From contig JAIPFF010000002.1 of NCBI GenBank assembly GCA_021736785.1, forward strand, positions 168,979-232,978: a DNA stretch of 64,000 nt, in the 5' to 3' direction. The notes beneath the pieces were generated by a model. The model made no database searches and had not been told where the DNA came from. It saw only the letters and a list, made by a program, of their open reading frames with translations. The position numbers were made by a program, and so were the translations under genes. The DNA is from Thiohalocapsa sp. GTDB taxonomy: Bacteria > Pseudomonadota > Gammaproteobacteria > Chromatiales > Chromatiaceae. Positions 37,344 through 46,568 of this stretch are shown in pieces (the first letter of the stretch is position 1; the number at the start of each line of letters is the position of its first letter).

Positions 37344-38276
37344 ATGAACCTTGCCTATATCTCTCACCACGATTGCGAAGACCACAAGATGGGCGCTCAC
37401 CACGTCGAGGTGCCGGAGCGCCTGCATGCCATCAGCGATCGCATGATCGCCTCGGGCATGGAAATGCTGGTCACCCACTACGACGCCCCCAAGGCCACGC
37501 GGGAGCAACTGCTGCGCGCCCACGATGCCGAGTATGTGGACATGATCTTCGAGGCCGCGCCGAAGGCCACCGATGTGCTGACCTGGGTGGACGGCGATAC
37601 CGCCATGTGCAGCGGCACGCTGGGCGCGGCACTGCGCTCCGCGGGCGCCGCGACGCTCGGCGTGGACCTGGTCATGAGCGACAAGCACCACGCTGCCTTC
37701 TGCGCCGTGCGCCCGCCGGGCCATCATGCCGAGCGGCACGCGGCGATGGGCTTTTGCTTCTTCAACAACGTCGCCGTCGGCGCCCTGCACGCGATCGATA
37801 CCTACGGACTCGAGCGGGTCGCCATCATCGACTTCGACGTCCACCACGGCAACGGCACCGAGGACATCGTCGCCGGCGACGAGCGGATCCTGTTCTGCTC
37901 CAGCTTCCAGCACCCGTTCTACCCGGGCACCGGTGCCGACTGCAAGGCACCCAATGTGATCAACACGCCGCTGCCGGCGCGCACCGACGGCGAGGCCTTC
38001 CGCGCCGCCGTGGAGCGCGATTGGCTGCCGCGGCTCGAGGCGTTCGCGCCGCAGTTGGTGATGATCTCGGCCGGCTTCGACGGTCATGCCGAGGACGATA
38101 TGGCCCACTTCAATCTGCGCGAGCCGGACTATGCGTGGATCACCAAGCAGTTGCACGAACTGGCGGTTCGCCACGCCGAGGAGCGCGTTGTCTCCTGCCT
38201 GGAGGGCGGCTATAGCCTGTCCGCGCTGGGGCGTAGCGTCAGTACTCATATCGACGAGCTGATCGGACACGGCTGA
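37344..38276 (+). CDS. Histone deacetylase-family protein (acetylpolyamine/acetyl-lysine amidohydrolase type)
   Basis: A 310-residue Zn-dependent deacetylase fold. Active-site segments are RPPGHHAERHAAMGFCFFNN (the His-His pair, about 123-142), the zinc ligands in IIDFDVHHGNG (about 161-171) and SAGFDGHAEDD (about 238), and the C-terminal LEGGYSLSALG. It is expected to remove acetyl groups from lysines or polyamines in the cytoplasm. The ATG 37344 gives the family start MNLAYISHHDCEDHKMG. It is divergent from the acetyltransferase gene, so the two could form an acetylation/deacetylation pair. Confidence 0.88.
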   Translation: MNLAYISHHDCEDHKMGAHHVEVPERLHAISDRMIASGMEMLVTHYDAPKATREQLLRAHDAEYVDMIFEAAPKATDVLTWVDGDTAMCSGTLGAALRSAGAATLGVDLVMSDKHHAAFCAVRPPGHHAERHAAMGFCFFNNVAVGALHAIDTYGLERVAIIDFDVHHGNGTEDIVAGDERILFCSSFQHPFYPGTGADCKAPNVINTPLPARTDGEAFRAAVERDWLPRLEAFAPQLVMISAGFDGHAEDDMAHFNLREPDYAWITKQLHELAVRHAEERVVSCLEGGYSLSALGRSVSTHIDELIGHG

Positions 38277-38351
38277 GAGGCATGTTGCGCTGCAGCATAG
38301 CCCCGCGGGCGCCCGCCGGCAACAGTACACCGGTGGCGGGCATGCGGGGCG

Positions 38352-38861
38352 TCAATCGCCGAAGCGTTTTTCCATGAAAAGGTATTGTGCCGCTCCGCCG
38401 GCGCCAGTACCTGCACCGGTGCCGGCACCGTAGCCGAGCTTGCGGTAGAGCCCCAGCGCGGATTCGTTGTCGGCGCGCACCTCGAGGGTGACCTTGCAGT
38501 AGCCGCGGGCGCGGGCAACGGCCTCGACCTGGGCCAGCAGACGCTGTCCGATGCCGCGGTTGCGCCACTCGGGCAGCACCGCGAGATCATGGACATTGAA
38601 CAGGCCGCGGGCACGGAAGGTGGAGAAGCCGACAAAACAGACGGCTGCGCCCACCGCTTGGCCGTCGGCATCCGCGAGCAGCACCAGCGCCCCGGACATG
38701 CCGCGCAGCACCGGGATCAGGCAAGCGCGGGCCTCGGCGCTCAGGCCGCGGCCGTCGCCCATGGGATCGGCGGCGTAGGCGTCCAGAAGCGAGAGAAGCG
38801 CCGCGGCGTCGGCGCGGCGGTGAAGGTCGGCGGATTGTATGCGGATTGTTGCTGCGCTCAT
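38352..38861 (-). CDS. GNAT-family N-acetyltransferase
   Basis: A 169-residue acetyltransferase with the GNAT core: FNVHDLAVLPEWRNRGIGQRLL (motif A with the pyrophosphate loop RNRGIG) and LEVRADNESALGLYRKLGYG (motif B). A short GTGAGTGAGG glycine/threonine tract interrupts the last strand before YLFMEKRF; it looks like a small repeat expansion. The substrate is unknown. The start MSAATIRIQ at 38861 follows a weak TGGA. It converges on the deacetylase-family gene, so there are three acyl-transfer or deacylation genes in a row. Confidence 0.82.
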   Translation of the reverse strand: MSAATIRIQSADLHRRADAAALLSLLDAYAADPMGDGRGLSAEARACLIPVLRGMSGALVLLADADGQAVGAAVCFVGFSTFRARGLFNVHDLAVLPEWRNRGIGQRLLAQVEAVARARGYCKVTLEVRADNESALGLYRKLGYGAGTGAGTGAGGAAQYLFMEKRFGD

Positions 38862-39214
38862 CGGATTCCATTGTTGCCGTTTGCGACGGAAGGACACCGA
38901 CGTCGCTTCCGGCCGGGCGAGTGGCGTTGATACAGAGGTTGGACCGTCGGCGCGCCCGCGGCAAGGGGTAAGCGCGATGTCGCCCCTGTCGCCTTTGTCG
39001 CCGCCGTCAGGCCCGTCGCCCCCGTCAGGCCCACGTCGCGCACGTCGCGCACGTCGCGCACGTCGCGCACCGACCGCAACGCGGCAGGCGGCGGGTTGCC
39101 GATGGGCTGTCTTATCCCGACATGTTGCTTGCGGCGAGCCGGGTATGCGTTCGGTGCCGGCCGGCATGCAACCCGACGCAAGCCCCATTCGGACCGAAAC
39201 AACAGACCTTCGTC
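38862..39214. repeat. Gene-free region with short tandem repeats (CACGTCGCG at 39032-39067)
   Basis: These 353 bases lie between the divergent GNAT and photolyase genes. They hold four perfect copies of a nine-base unit, preceded by looser GTCGCCNNN/GTCAGGCCC words from about 38980. No gene is supported. Confidence 0.7.
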
Positions 39215-40654
39215 ATGCCCGAAACCGCCATCGTCTGGCTCCGCCGCGACCTTCGCCTCGCCGACAATCCCGCGCTGCGGGCCGCGCTGGCCGCGAGCGA
39301 GCGCGTTATCCCCGTCTATATCTGCGCCCCGGACGAGGAATCGCCCTGGCAGCCCGGCGGTGCCACGCGCTGGTGGCTGCATCATGCGCTGAGGGCACTC
39401 GAAGCGGCGCTCGCACAGCGCGGCGCCCGGCTCATCGTGGCCCGCGGCGAGACGCTGCCGACGCTGCGCGCATTGATCGCGCAGACCGGCGCGAGCCGCT
39501 GTTTCTGGAATCGCCTCTACGACCCGGCCACCGTGGAGCGGGACAAAGACGTCAAGCAGGCCCTGCGCGCGGACGGCATCCATTGCGAGAGCCACAACGG
39601 CGCGCTGCTGTTCGAGCCCTGGGAGATCAAGACCGGCGGCGGCGGCCCCTACAAGGTGTTCAGCGCCTACTGGCGGCGCGCGGCGCCGCGGCTTGCGCAG
39701 CTGCAAGCGCCCCTGCCCGCGCCCGATGCGCTGCCGCCGGTGCCGAGCGGCATCGACTCGATGCCCGTGGAGGGCCTCGATCTGCTCCCCCGCATCCGCT
39801 GGGACGCGGGCCTCGCCGAGGCCTGGCAGCCCGGCGAAGACGGGGCACACGCGCTGCTGGAACGTTTCCTTGCCGGTCCCGTCGACCGCTATGGCGAGGC
39901 CCGCGACTTGCCGGCCGAGCCGGGCACGTCGCGGCTCTCGCCCCACCTGCACCGCGGCGAGATCACGCCGCGGCAGATCATCGCCGCGGTGCGCCGCAGC
40001 GGTCGCGCCGACGCCGACGCCGAGCCTTTCCTGCGCGAGCTCGGCTGGCGGGAATTCAGCCATCAGATGCTCTATCACTTCCCGCACACGCCGCTCGAGC
40101 CGCTGGACCCGCGCTTCGCCGACTTCCCGTGGCGCACAGAGCAGGCGGAAACGCTGCTGGCGTCATGGCAGCGCGGACGCACCGGTATCCCCATCGTCGA
40201 TGCCGGCATGCGGGAGTTATGGCACACCGGCTGGATGCACAACCGGGTACGGATGATCGTCGCGTCGCTGCTGACGAAGAATCTGCGGCTACCTTGGCAG
40301 GACGGGGCGCGTTGGTTCTGGGACACGCTGGTGGATGCGGACTTGGCCAACAACACCCAGGGCTGGCAGTGGACGGCGGGCTGCGGGGCCGATGCGGCGC
40401 CCTATTTCAGAATCTTCAACCCGGTGCGCCAGGGCGAGCGGTTCGACCCGGACGGGGCGTACGTCCGCCGCTGGTGTCCGGAGCTCGGGCGGCTGCCGAA
40501 GAAATGGATTCATCAGCCGGGGGAGGCGCCGGACGACGTACTGAGCGCCTGCGGGGTGCGCCTCGGTAAGGACTATCCGCATCCGCTCGTAGACCTGAAG
40601 GCGTCACGAAAGGACGCGCTGGCGGCCTTCGACGCAATCAAATCCGCCGGCTGA
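39215..40654 (+). CDS. phrB: Deoxyribodipyrimidine photolyase (CPD photolyase, PhrB)
   Basis: A 479-residue light-driven DNA repair enzyme. An N-terminal antenna-binding domain (VWLRRDLRLADNPAL) is followed by the FAD domain with TSRLSPHLHRGEI, EFLREL-type WREF, the signature WQRGRTGIPIVDAGMRELWHTG and MHNRVRMIVASLLTKNL, and the electron-transfer Trp in GWQWTAGCGADA. It reverses cyclobutane pyrimidine dimers in the cytoplasm. The ATG 39215 gives the typical start MPETAIVWLRR. Such a gene suits an organism exposed to light. It stands alone, with repeats upstream. Confidence 0.95.
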   Translation: MPETAIVWLRRDLRLADNPALRAALAASERVIPVYICAPDEESPWQPGGATRWWLHHALRALEAALAQRGARLIVARGETLPTLRALIAQTGASRCFWNRLYDPATVERDKDVKQALRADGIHCESHNGALLFEPWEIKTGGGGPYKVFSAYWRRAAPRLAQLQAPLPAPDALPPVPSGIDSMPVEGLDLLPRIRWDAGLAEAWQPGEDGAHALLERFLAGPVDRYGEARDLPAEPGTSRLSPHLHRGEITPRQIIAAVRRSGRADADAEPFLRELGWREFSHQMLYHFPHTPLEPLDPRFADFPWRTEQAETLLASWQRGRTGIPIVDAGMRELWHTGWMHNRVRMIVASLLTKNLRLPWQDGARWFWDTLVDADLANNTQGWQWTAGCGADAAPYFRIFNPVRQGERFDPDGAYVRRWCPELGRLPKKWIHQPGEAPDDVLSACGVRLGKDYPHPLVDLKASRKDALAAFDAIKSAG

Positions 40655-40758
40655 GGCCGCCACGCCGCGAGCGCGGCACTCGCCGAGCGGCACGGGCGGG
40701 GCCGCGCACCCCTGCGGCTGACGGCGGGCCGAGGCCCGCACGCCGCGGCAGGTCTCGC

Positions 40759-42207
40759 TCAGATGCTGAACAGGTCCATGAACCGATTCAGCGGCGTCGC
40801 CATCAGCGCCTGCTCGTCCTGGCACAGGTCGTAGATGCGCTGGGCCTGCGCCTTCGGGAAGCGCGTCTTCAGCGCGTTCAGGAACTTGGCCTCCAGCACC
40901 GGGATGCCCTCGGCGCGCCGGCGGCGGTGGCCGATGGGGTAGTCGACCTCGATCTTGTCGGTGCTGCTGCCGTCCTTGAAGAAGACCTGCACCGCATTGC
41001 CGATGGCGCGCTTGCTCGGGTCCAGATACTCCTCGGTGTAGCGCGGGTCTTCGGCGACGACCATCTTCTCGCGCAGTTGATCGATGCGAGGGTCGGCGGC
41101 GACGTCGTCCTCGTAGTCGTCGGCGGTCAGGTGGCCGAAGATCAGCGGCACGGCGACCATGTACTGCAGGCAGTGGTCGCGGTCGGCCGGGTTATGCAGC
41201 GGGCCGTCCTTGCTGATGATGCGAACGCCGGATTCCTGAGTCTTGAGCTCGATGCGCTCGATCTCGTCGATGCGGTCCTTGACCTGCGGATGCAGCGTCA
41301 TGGCGCACTCGACTGCGGTCTGGGCATGGAACTCGGCCGGGAAGCTGATTTTGAACAGGATGTTCTCCATCACGTAGCTGCCGTAGTCGCGCTGGAAGCT
41401 GAACTTGTTGCCCTTGAACAGCACGTCGTAGAAGCCCCAGACGGGTGCGCTCAGCACGCTCGGCAGGCCCATCTCGCCCTTGCTCACCATCATCGCGAGC
41501 CGCACGGCGCGGGAGCTGGCGTCACCCGCCGCCCAAGACTTGCGCGAGCCGGTGTTCGGCGCGTGCCGATAGGTGCGAAGCGACTGCCCGTCCACCCAGG
41601 CCTGGCTCAGGGTGTCGATAACCTGGTCCTTGGTCTGGCCCAGCATCAGCGCCGAAACGCCGGCGGACGCGGCCTTGACCAAAAGCACGTGGTCCAGGCC
41701 GACGCGGTTGTAGCTGTTCTCCAGCGCCAGCACGCCCTGGATCTCGTGGGCCTTGACCATGTAGTGCAGCACGTCGCCGACGCTCAGCGGCGCGTCGCCC
41801 TCGGCCACGGCCTTGCGCGACAGGTAGTCGCCGAGGCCCAGGATGGCGCCCAGGTTATCGGACGGGTGTCCCCACTCCGCCGCCAGCCAGGTGTCGTTGA
41901 AGTCGAGCCAGCGCACCATCGCGCCGATGTCCCAGGCCGCCTTGACTGGATCCAGCGCGAACTGGGTGCCCGGCACCTTGGCGCCGTTCGGCACCGTCGT
42001 GCCCGGCACGATCGGGCCCAGGTGCTTGGTGCACTCCGGGTACTGCAGGGCCAGCATGCCGCAGCCGATGGAGTCCATCAGGCAATGCCGGGCAGTGGTG
42101 ATGGCCTCGGCGGAATCGATCTCGTAGTCGCAGACATAGTCCGCGATGGCGACCAGTTCCGGGTCCGGATCCGGGCGGACATTGGCGTCGGCGTGATGTG
42201 AGCTCAT
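40759..42207 (-). CDS. prpD: 2-Methylcitrate dehydratase (MmgE/PrpD family)
   Basis: A 482-residue enzyme that dehydrates 2-methylcitrate in propionate breakdown. PrpD blocks are visible: [41 protein letters not shown], and [29 protein letters not shown] seen over about residues 400-428. It is the last gene of the GntR-prpB-prpC-prpD run, 133 bases after prpC. A GC hairpin (40723-40738) without T-run follows the stop. The use of PrpD alone, without an AcnD/PrpF pair, matches the Enterobacteria-like version of the cycle. Confidence 0.93.
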   Translation of the reverse strand: MSSHHADANVRPDPDPELVAIADYVCDYEIDSAEAITTARHCLMDSIGCGMLALQYPECTKHLGPIVPGTTVPNGAKVPGTQFALDPVKAAWDIGAMVRWLDFNDTWLAAEWGHPSDNLGAILGLGDYLSRKAVAEGDAPLSVGDVLHYMVKAHEIQGVLALENSYNRVGLDHVLLVKAASAGVSALMLGQTKDQVIDTLSQAWVDGQSLRTYRHAPNTGSRKSWAAGDASSRAVRLAMMVSKGEMGLPSVLSAPVWGFYDVLFKGNKFSFQRDYGSYVMENILFKISFPAEFHAQTAVECAMTLHPQVKDRIDEIERIELKTQESGVRIISKDGPLHNPADRDHCLQYMVAVPLIFGHLTADDYEDDVAADPRIDQLREKMVVAEDPRYTEEYLDPSKRAIGNAVQVFFKDGSSTDKIEVDYPIGHRRRRAEGIPVLEAKFLNALKTRFPKAQAQRIYDLCQDEQALMATPLNRFMDLFSI

Positions 42208-42340
42208 GGGTTCTTGTCTCTAGGTTTGGTGGATAATTCGCAAACGCCGCAAACAGCGCGGCCGGCGCCCGACCGGGGCCCGACCGGGTCCGTTCACCGC
42301 CCGTCCGCTGGCCGTTCCCATCAGGCTACGCCGAAAAAAC

Positions 42341-43486
42341 TCAGCGCTCGTCGATCGGCACCCACTCGAGGTTCTCGGGGCCGACGTACTCGGCGCTCGG
42401 GCGGATGATCTTTTTGTCGATGCGCTGCTCGATGACGTGGGCGACCCAGCCGGTGGTGCGCGAGATCACGAAGATCGGCGTAAACAATGCGGTCGGCACA
42501 CCCATCTGGTGGTACGAGACGGCGGAGAACCAGTCCAGGTTGGGGAACATGTTTTTCAGATCCCACATGACCGTCTCCAGGCGGTCGGCGACGTTGAACA
42601 TGCGCATATCGCCGTTGGCCTCGGACAGCCGCTTCGCGACCCTTTTGATGACCTCGTTGCGCGGATCGGCGATGCTGTAGACCGGGTGGCCGAAGCCGAT
42701 GACGATCTCTTTGCGAGCGACGCGCTCGGTAATATCCGCCTGCGCCTCTTCGGGGCTCGCGTAACGCTGCTGGATATCGCAGGCCGCCTCGTTGGCGCCG
42801 CCGTGCTTGGGACCGCGCAGCGCACCGATGGCGCCGGTGACGGCGCTGTAGATGTCCGAGTTGGTGCCGGCGACGACGCGTGCCGCGAAGGTGGACGCGT
42901 TGAACTCGTGCTCGGCATACAGGATCAGCGACGTGTGCATGGCGCGCACCCAGTGCTCGGGCGGTGTCTCGCCGTGCAACAGGTGCAGAAAATGCCCGCC
43001 GACGGACTCGTCGTCGGTGTCCACGTCGATGCGCTTGCCGTTGTGGGCGAAGTGATACCAATAGAGCAGCATGGAGCCGAAGCTCGCGATCAGCCGGTCG
43101 CCGATGTCGCGCGCGGCGGTAGCGGGCATGTCGTCCTTTTCGGGCTCCAGCGTGCCGAGCACCGAGCAGCCGGTGCGCAGCACGTCCATCGGATTCGCCG
43201 ACGTCGGCAGTTGCTCCAGCGCGGTCTTCAGCGCCGCCGGCAGGCCGCGCAGGGACTTCAGCTTGCGCTTATAGGCCGGCAGTTCGGCCCGGTTCGGCAG
43301 CCGCCCGTGGATCAGCAGATGGGCGATCTCCTCGAACTCCGCTTTGTCGGCGAAATCCAGGATGTCGTAGCCGCGATAATGCAGGTCGTTGCCGGTGCGC
43401 CCGACCGTGCACACGGCGGTATTACCGGCCGCAACACCTGACAGGGCAACGGATTTTTTGGCCTTCGGCTGCTGGTTGTCGGTCAT
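42341..43486 (-). CDS. prpC: 2-Methylcitrate synthase
   Basis: A 381-residue citrate-synthase-fold enzyme that condenses propionyl-CoA with oxaloacetate. Family segments are [20 protein letters not shown], the catalytic His in [24 protein letters not shown] and [19 protein letters not shown] at the C-terminus, which is typical of PrpC and not GltA. A very strong ribosome-binding site (GAGGAGG, 6 bases before the ATG) fixes the start at 43486. It lies 97 bases after prpB and is followed by prpD. Confidence 0.95.
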   Translation of the reverse strand: MTDNQQPKAKKSVALSGVAAGNTAVCTVGRTGNDLHYRGYDILDFADKAEFEEIAHLLIHGRLPNRAELPAYKRKLKSLRGLPAALKTALEQLPTSANPMDVLRTGCSVLGTLEPEKDDMPATAARDIGDRLIASFGSMLLYWYHFAHNGKRIDVDTDDESVGGHFLHLLHGETPPEHWVRAMHTSLILYAEHEFNASTFAARVVAGTNSDIYSAVTGAIGALRGPKHGGANEAACDIQQRYASPEEAQADITERVARKEIVIGFGHPVYSIADPRNEVIKRVAKRLSEANGDMRMFNVADRLETVMWDLKNMFPNLDWFSAVSYHQMGVPTALFTPIFVISRTTGWVAHVIEQRIDKKIIRPSAEYVGPENLEWVPIDER

Positions 43487-43583
43487 ATCGACCTCCTCGC
43501 TGAGTGAGCGGCGCCGGAGCCGGCACCGACTGGTTCTTTTACTGCAACGGCGCGCTCGGCCCGCGCCCGTCAACGGCCCGGTG

Positions 43584-44474
43584 CTATTCGCTGCCCTCGC
43601 CCGCGGCGAACAGTTCGTCGAGCTTCTGCTCGAAGCCGTGGTAATTCAGATAGTCGTAGAGCTCCATGCGGGTCTGCATGGTATCGACCACATCGGCCTG
43701 GCTGCCGTCGCGGCGGATGGCCTGGTAGACGTTCAACGCCGCCTTGTTCATCGCCCGGAAGGCGGACAACGGATACAGCACCAGCGACACGCCCACCGCG
43801 CCGAGTTGCTCGGTGGTGAACAGGGGCGTCGCGCCGAATTCGGTGATATTGGCCAGCACCGGCACGTCGACAGCGGCGATGAAGCGCTCGTATTGCGCCA
43901 GCTCGGTCATCGCCTCGGGGAAGATCATGTCGGCGCCGGCCTCGACGCAGGCGATCGCACGCTCGATGGCCGCGTCCATGCCCTCCACCGCCATCGCGTC
44001 GGTGCGGGCCATGATGACGAAGTCGTCGCTTCGGGCATCCACGGCGGCCTTTATACGGTCGACCATCTCCTGCTTGGACACGACCGCCTTATTGGGACGG
44101 TGCCCGCAGCGCTTGGCCGCGACCTGGTCCTCGATGTGGCAGCCGGCGGCGCCGGCGCGGCTCAGCTCGCGTACGGTGCGCGCGATGTTGAACGCGCCGC
44201 CCCAGCCGGTGTCGGCATCGACCAGCACCGGCAGGTCGGTGGCGTAGGTGATCCGGCGCACGTCCACCAGCACGTCTTCCAGGCTGCTGATGCCCAGGTC
44301 CGGCACGCCGAGCGAGCCCGCGGCGACGCCGCCGCCGGAGATATAGAGCGCGCGGTAGCCGGTGCGCTCGGCCATCATCGCGTGATAGGCGCTGATGGCC
44401 CCGACCACCTGCAGCGGGCGCTCCTCCTCGACGGCGCGGCGCAGCTTGGCGCCTTGGGTCATGGTGTCGGTCAT
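43584..44474 (-). CDS. prpB: 2-Methylisocitrate lyase
   Basis: A 296-residue TIM-barrel lyase of the isocitrate lyase superfamily that splits 2-methylisocitrate to pyruvate and succinate. Mg2+ and substrate residues lie in [44 protein letters not shown] (the KRCGH catalytic loop) and MARTDA. The ATG 44474 is preferred because GAGG precedes it and the product then starts [14 protein letters not shown], a normal PrpB N-terminus. It is the first structural gene after the GntR regulator (84-base gap). Confidence 0.95.
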   Translation of the reverse strand: MTDTMTQGAKLRRAVEEERPLQVVGAISAYHAMMAERTGYRALYISGGGVAAGSLGVPDLGISSLEDVLVDVRRITYATDLPVLVDADTGWGGAFNIARTVRELSRAGAAGCHIEDQVAAKRCGHRPNKAVVSKQEMVDRIKAAVDARSDDFVIMARTDAMAVEGMDAAIERAIACVEAGADMIFPEAMTELAQYERFIAAVDVPVLANITEFGATPLFTTEQLGAVGVSLVLYPLSAFRAMNKAALNVYQAIRRDGSQADVVDTMQTRMELYDYLNYHGFEQKLDELFAAGEGSE

Positions 44475-44558
44475 GCCTGGTCCTCGGTATTTGTTTCGGT
44501 CGGATAACTGTGCGCGGACTCGGAACGACAGTCCGCACATGAAGCTGTGCTCACGCGA

Positions 44559-45365
44559 TCATCGCTTGGGCTTATCGGCATCGATGCGCGGGCCGGGGCG
44601 GCTCCGGGCCGGCTTCCCGCCGGCGGCGGCGAGCGCGGTCAGCCGGTCCGTCTGCAAGCGCTGCTCCACGCTGCGCCGCGACGCGCGCACATGCCGACGC
44701 ATCAACAGCTCGGCGAGCTCGCCATCACGCTCGGCGATGGCATCGACGATCAACGCATGCTCCTTCAGCGCGTCGCGGGCGCGCTCGCTCTTCATACCGA
44801 ACTGGCAGCGGTACATCCGCGCCAAGTGGTAGAGGTCGTCGCAGAGGATGCGGATCAGGCGCCGATTACCGCTGCCGATGACGATGCGGTAGTGGAAATC
44901 CGGGTCGCCTTCCTGCTGAAAATAGGTCTGCCAGTAATCGCGGGCCACATCCCGGCGGTGATCGTCCATCAGGTCCTTCAGGTCTTCGATCGCCTCGTCG
45001 GACATCTGCTCGGCGGCGAGCCTGGCCGCCATGCCCTCCAGGGCCTCGCGCACCTGGTAGAGCTCGAGCAGCGTTTCGTTGGACAGCGCGACGACCCGAG
45101 CGCCCACGTTGGCGCGGCGCTCCAGCAGATTGGTGGACTCCAACCGGCGCATGGCCTCGCGCAGCGGGCCGCGGCTGACGGAGAAGCGCTCCGCCAGCAC
45201 CGGCTCGCTGAGCTTGCTGCCGGCCGGGATCTCGCCCTCGACGATGGCTCGGCGCAGCTGATCGAAGACACGATCCGCCACCGTCGAGCCAACCTCCGCG
45301 ACGGCTTTGTCGGTCTGCTCGGGGACAGGATCGATCACATCGATTGTCGACAGAATGTCATTCAT
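44559..45365 (-). CDS. GntR/FCD-family regulator of the methylcitrate operon
   Basis: A 268-residue regulator. A GntR winged helix (VADRVFDQLRRAIVEGEIPAG to RRLESTNLLERR, about residues 28-85) is joined to an FCD ligand domain (about 98-225) with metal-site Asp/His residues in DFHYRIV and RCQFGM. It heads the operon in the same direction as prpBCD, as in genomes where a GntR protein replaces the sigma-54 activator PrpR. It probably represses itself and the operon through the GTCGAC-centred palindromes at 45344 and 45406, being relieved by a methylcitrate intermediate. The C-terminal 35 residues are basic and disordered. Confidence 0.88.
   Translation of the reverse strand: MNDILSTIDVIDPVPEQTDKAVAEVGSTVADRVFDQLRRAIVEGEIPAGSKLSEPVLAERFSVSRGPLREAMRRLESTNLLERRANVGARVVALSNETLLELYQVREALEGMAARLAAEQMSDEAIEDLKDLMDDHRRDVARDYWQTYFQQEGDPDFHYRIVIGSGNRRLIRILCDDLYHLARMYRCQFGMKSERARDALKEHALIVDAIAERDGELAELLMRRHVRASRRSVEQRLQTDRLTALAAAGGKPARSRPGPRIDADKPKR
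45344..45353. promoter_or_regulatory. GTCGAC-centred operator half-match inside the GntR gene start
   Basis: TTGTCGACAG, nine of ten positions matching the perfect palindrome in the promoter. It covers about codons 5-8 of the GntR gene, 62 bases from the first site (about six helical turns). Binding here would block transcription start or elongation. Confidence 0.5.
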
Positions 45366-45405
45366 GGAGCCGATTGTAGGGAATCAGCGGCGTAGGTCAA
45401 TGGTA

Positions 45406-45417
45406 ATTGTCGACAAT
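45406..45417. promoter_or_regulatory. Perfect 12-base palindrome, probable GntR operator
   Basis: ATTGTCGACAAT lies 41 bases before the GntR gene in the 212-base divergent region shared with the moxR-like gene. From memory, GTCGAC-centred sites of this form are known for GntR-type methylcitrate regulators. The region around it (TAATTG...ATATAAAG) is AT-rich and likely contains the promoter. Confidence 0.65.
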
Positions 45418-45577
45418 ATAAAGCATTGAACCGTCTTATCGAAGAAGGATGCCGTTCGCCCCACGGCGCCCGGCGGTCGAGCGCGCCGCGCCAGGCACCG
45501 GCGCGCGACGGGCACCTGCAATCCGGGCGCGCGTATACTGCACGCCGAGCCCGCCCCCAGTCCGCGCTGTTTGATCC

Positions 45578-46540
45578 ATGCAGACATCTTCGACCGCCGC
45601 GAATCCGAGCCAAGCCCGCGACACGGCGGAGCGCCTTCGGGCGAATCTGCGCTCGGTCATGCGCGAGCAGGAGCAGGCCCTGCGCTGGCTGCTGGCCGCG
45701 CTCGCGGTCGGCGGCCATGTGTTGCTGGAGGACGTCCCCGGCACCGGCAAGACCACGCTGGCCAAGGCGCTCGCCCGCTCCCTGAGCGCTGGCTTCAAGC
45801 GGGTGCAGTTCACGCCCGATCTGATGCCGTCGGATATCCTCGGCGTTTCGGTGTTCGATCCGTCCGAGCACAGCTTCCACTTCCGCCCGGGGCCGGTGTT
45901 TACGCAGATCCTGCTGGCCGACGAAATCAATCGCGCCTCGCCGCGGACGCAATCCGCGCTGCTGGAGGCGATGGGCGAGGGCCAAGTCAGCATCGACGGC
46001 GATCTCAAGCCGCTGGACGAGCTGTTCTTCGTCATCGCCACGCAAAACCCCATCGAGCTGCACGGCACCTATCCGTTGCCGGAGGCGCAGATGGACCGCT
46101 TCGCACTGCGCTTCGGCCTCGGCTATATCCCCGCCGACGCCGAGGCCGCGCTGCTCGATGATCAGCGCACGGGCCACCCGCTGGCGCGGCTCGCGCCCTG
46201 TGCCGGCGTCGACGATATTCTGGCCCTGCGCGGGAGCGTGCAGCAGATCCGCGTCGCCGAGCCGATCCGCCGCTACATCGTCGCGCTGGTGGCGGCGACG
46301 CGGGGACTCGAAGGCGTCGCCCTCGGCGCAAGCCCGCGGGCGTCGCTGACACTGATGCAGATCGGCCGGGCGCTGGCGTTCTTCGACGGGCTCGACTACC
46401 TGCCGCCGGAGTCCGTGCGCGAGGCCGCGGTGCCCGTCATCGCCCACCGGCTCGCACTCGAGCCCGGGGCGCGCTACGCCGGGCGCAGCGCGGAGGACAT
46501 CGTGCGCGAATGCCTGCAACGGGTGCCGGCGCCGGATTGA
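45578..46540 (+). CDS. MoxR-family AAA+ ATPase
   Basis: A 320-residue AAA+ chaperone-like ATPase. Walker A EDVPGTGKTTLAKAL is at about residues 51-65, Walker B ILLADEINRASPRTQSALLEAM at about 112-133, sensor 1 FVIATQNPIE at about 150, and the MoxR-specific GTYPLPEAQMDRF segment follows. MoxR proteins work with VWA-domain and DUF58 proteins in maturing enzymes or envelope complexes. The DUF58 gene follows after 28 bases, so they form an operon; no VWA or transglutaminase-like gene follows, which is usual in larger versions of this cluster. Confidence 0.92.
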   Translation: MQTSSTAANPSQARDTAERLRANLRSVMREQEQALRWLLAALAVGGHVLLEDVPGTGKTTLAKALARSLSAGFKRVQFTPDLMPSDILGVSVFDPSEHSFHFRPGPVFTQILLADEINRASPRTQSALLEAMGEGQVSIDGDLKPLDELFFVIATQNPIELHGTYPLPEAQMDRFALRFGLGYIPADAEAALLDDQRTGHPLARLAPCAGVDDILALRGSVQQIRVAEPIRRYIVALVAATRGLEGVALGASPRASLTLMQIGRALAFFDGLDYLPPESVREAAVPVIAHRLALEPGARYAGRSAEDIVRECLQRVPAPD

Positions 46541-46568
46541 ATGTCGACAGTGCGCCGATAACAGGCCC

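Noticed and set aside
40723..40738. GC hairpin after prpD as terminator
   Set aside because: The stem is perfect, but there is no T-run on either strand, so termination is not supported.
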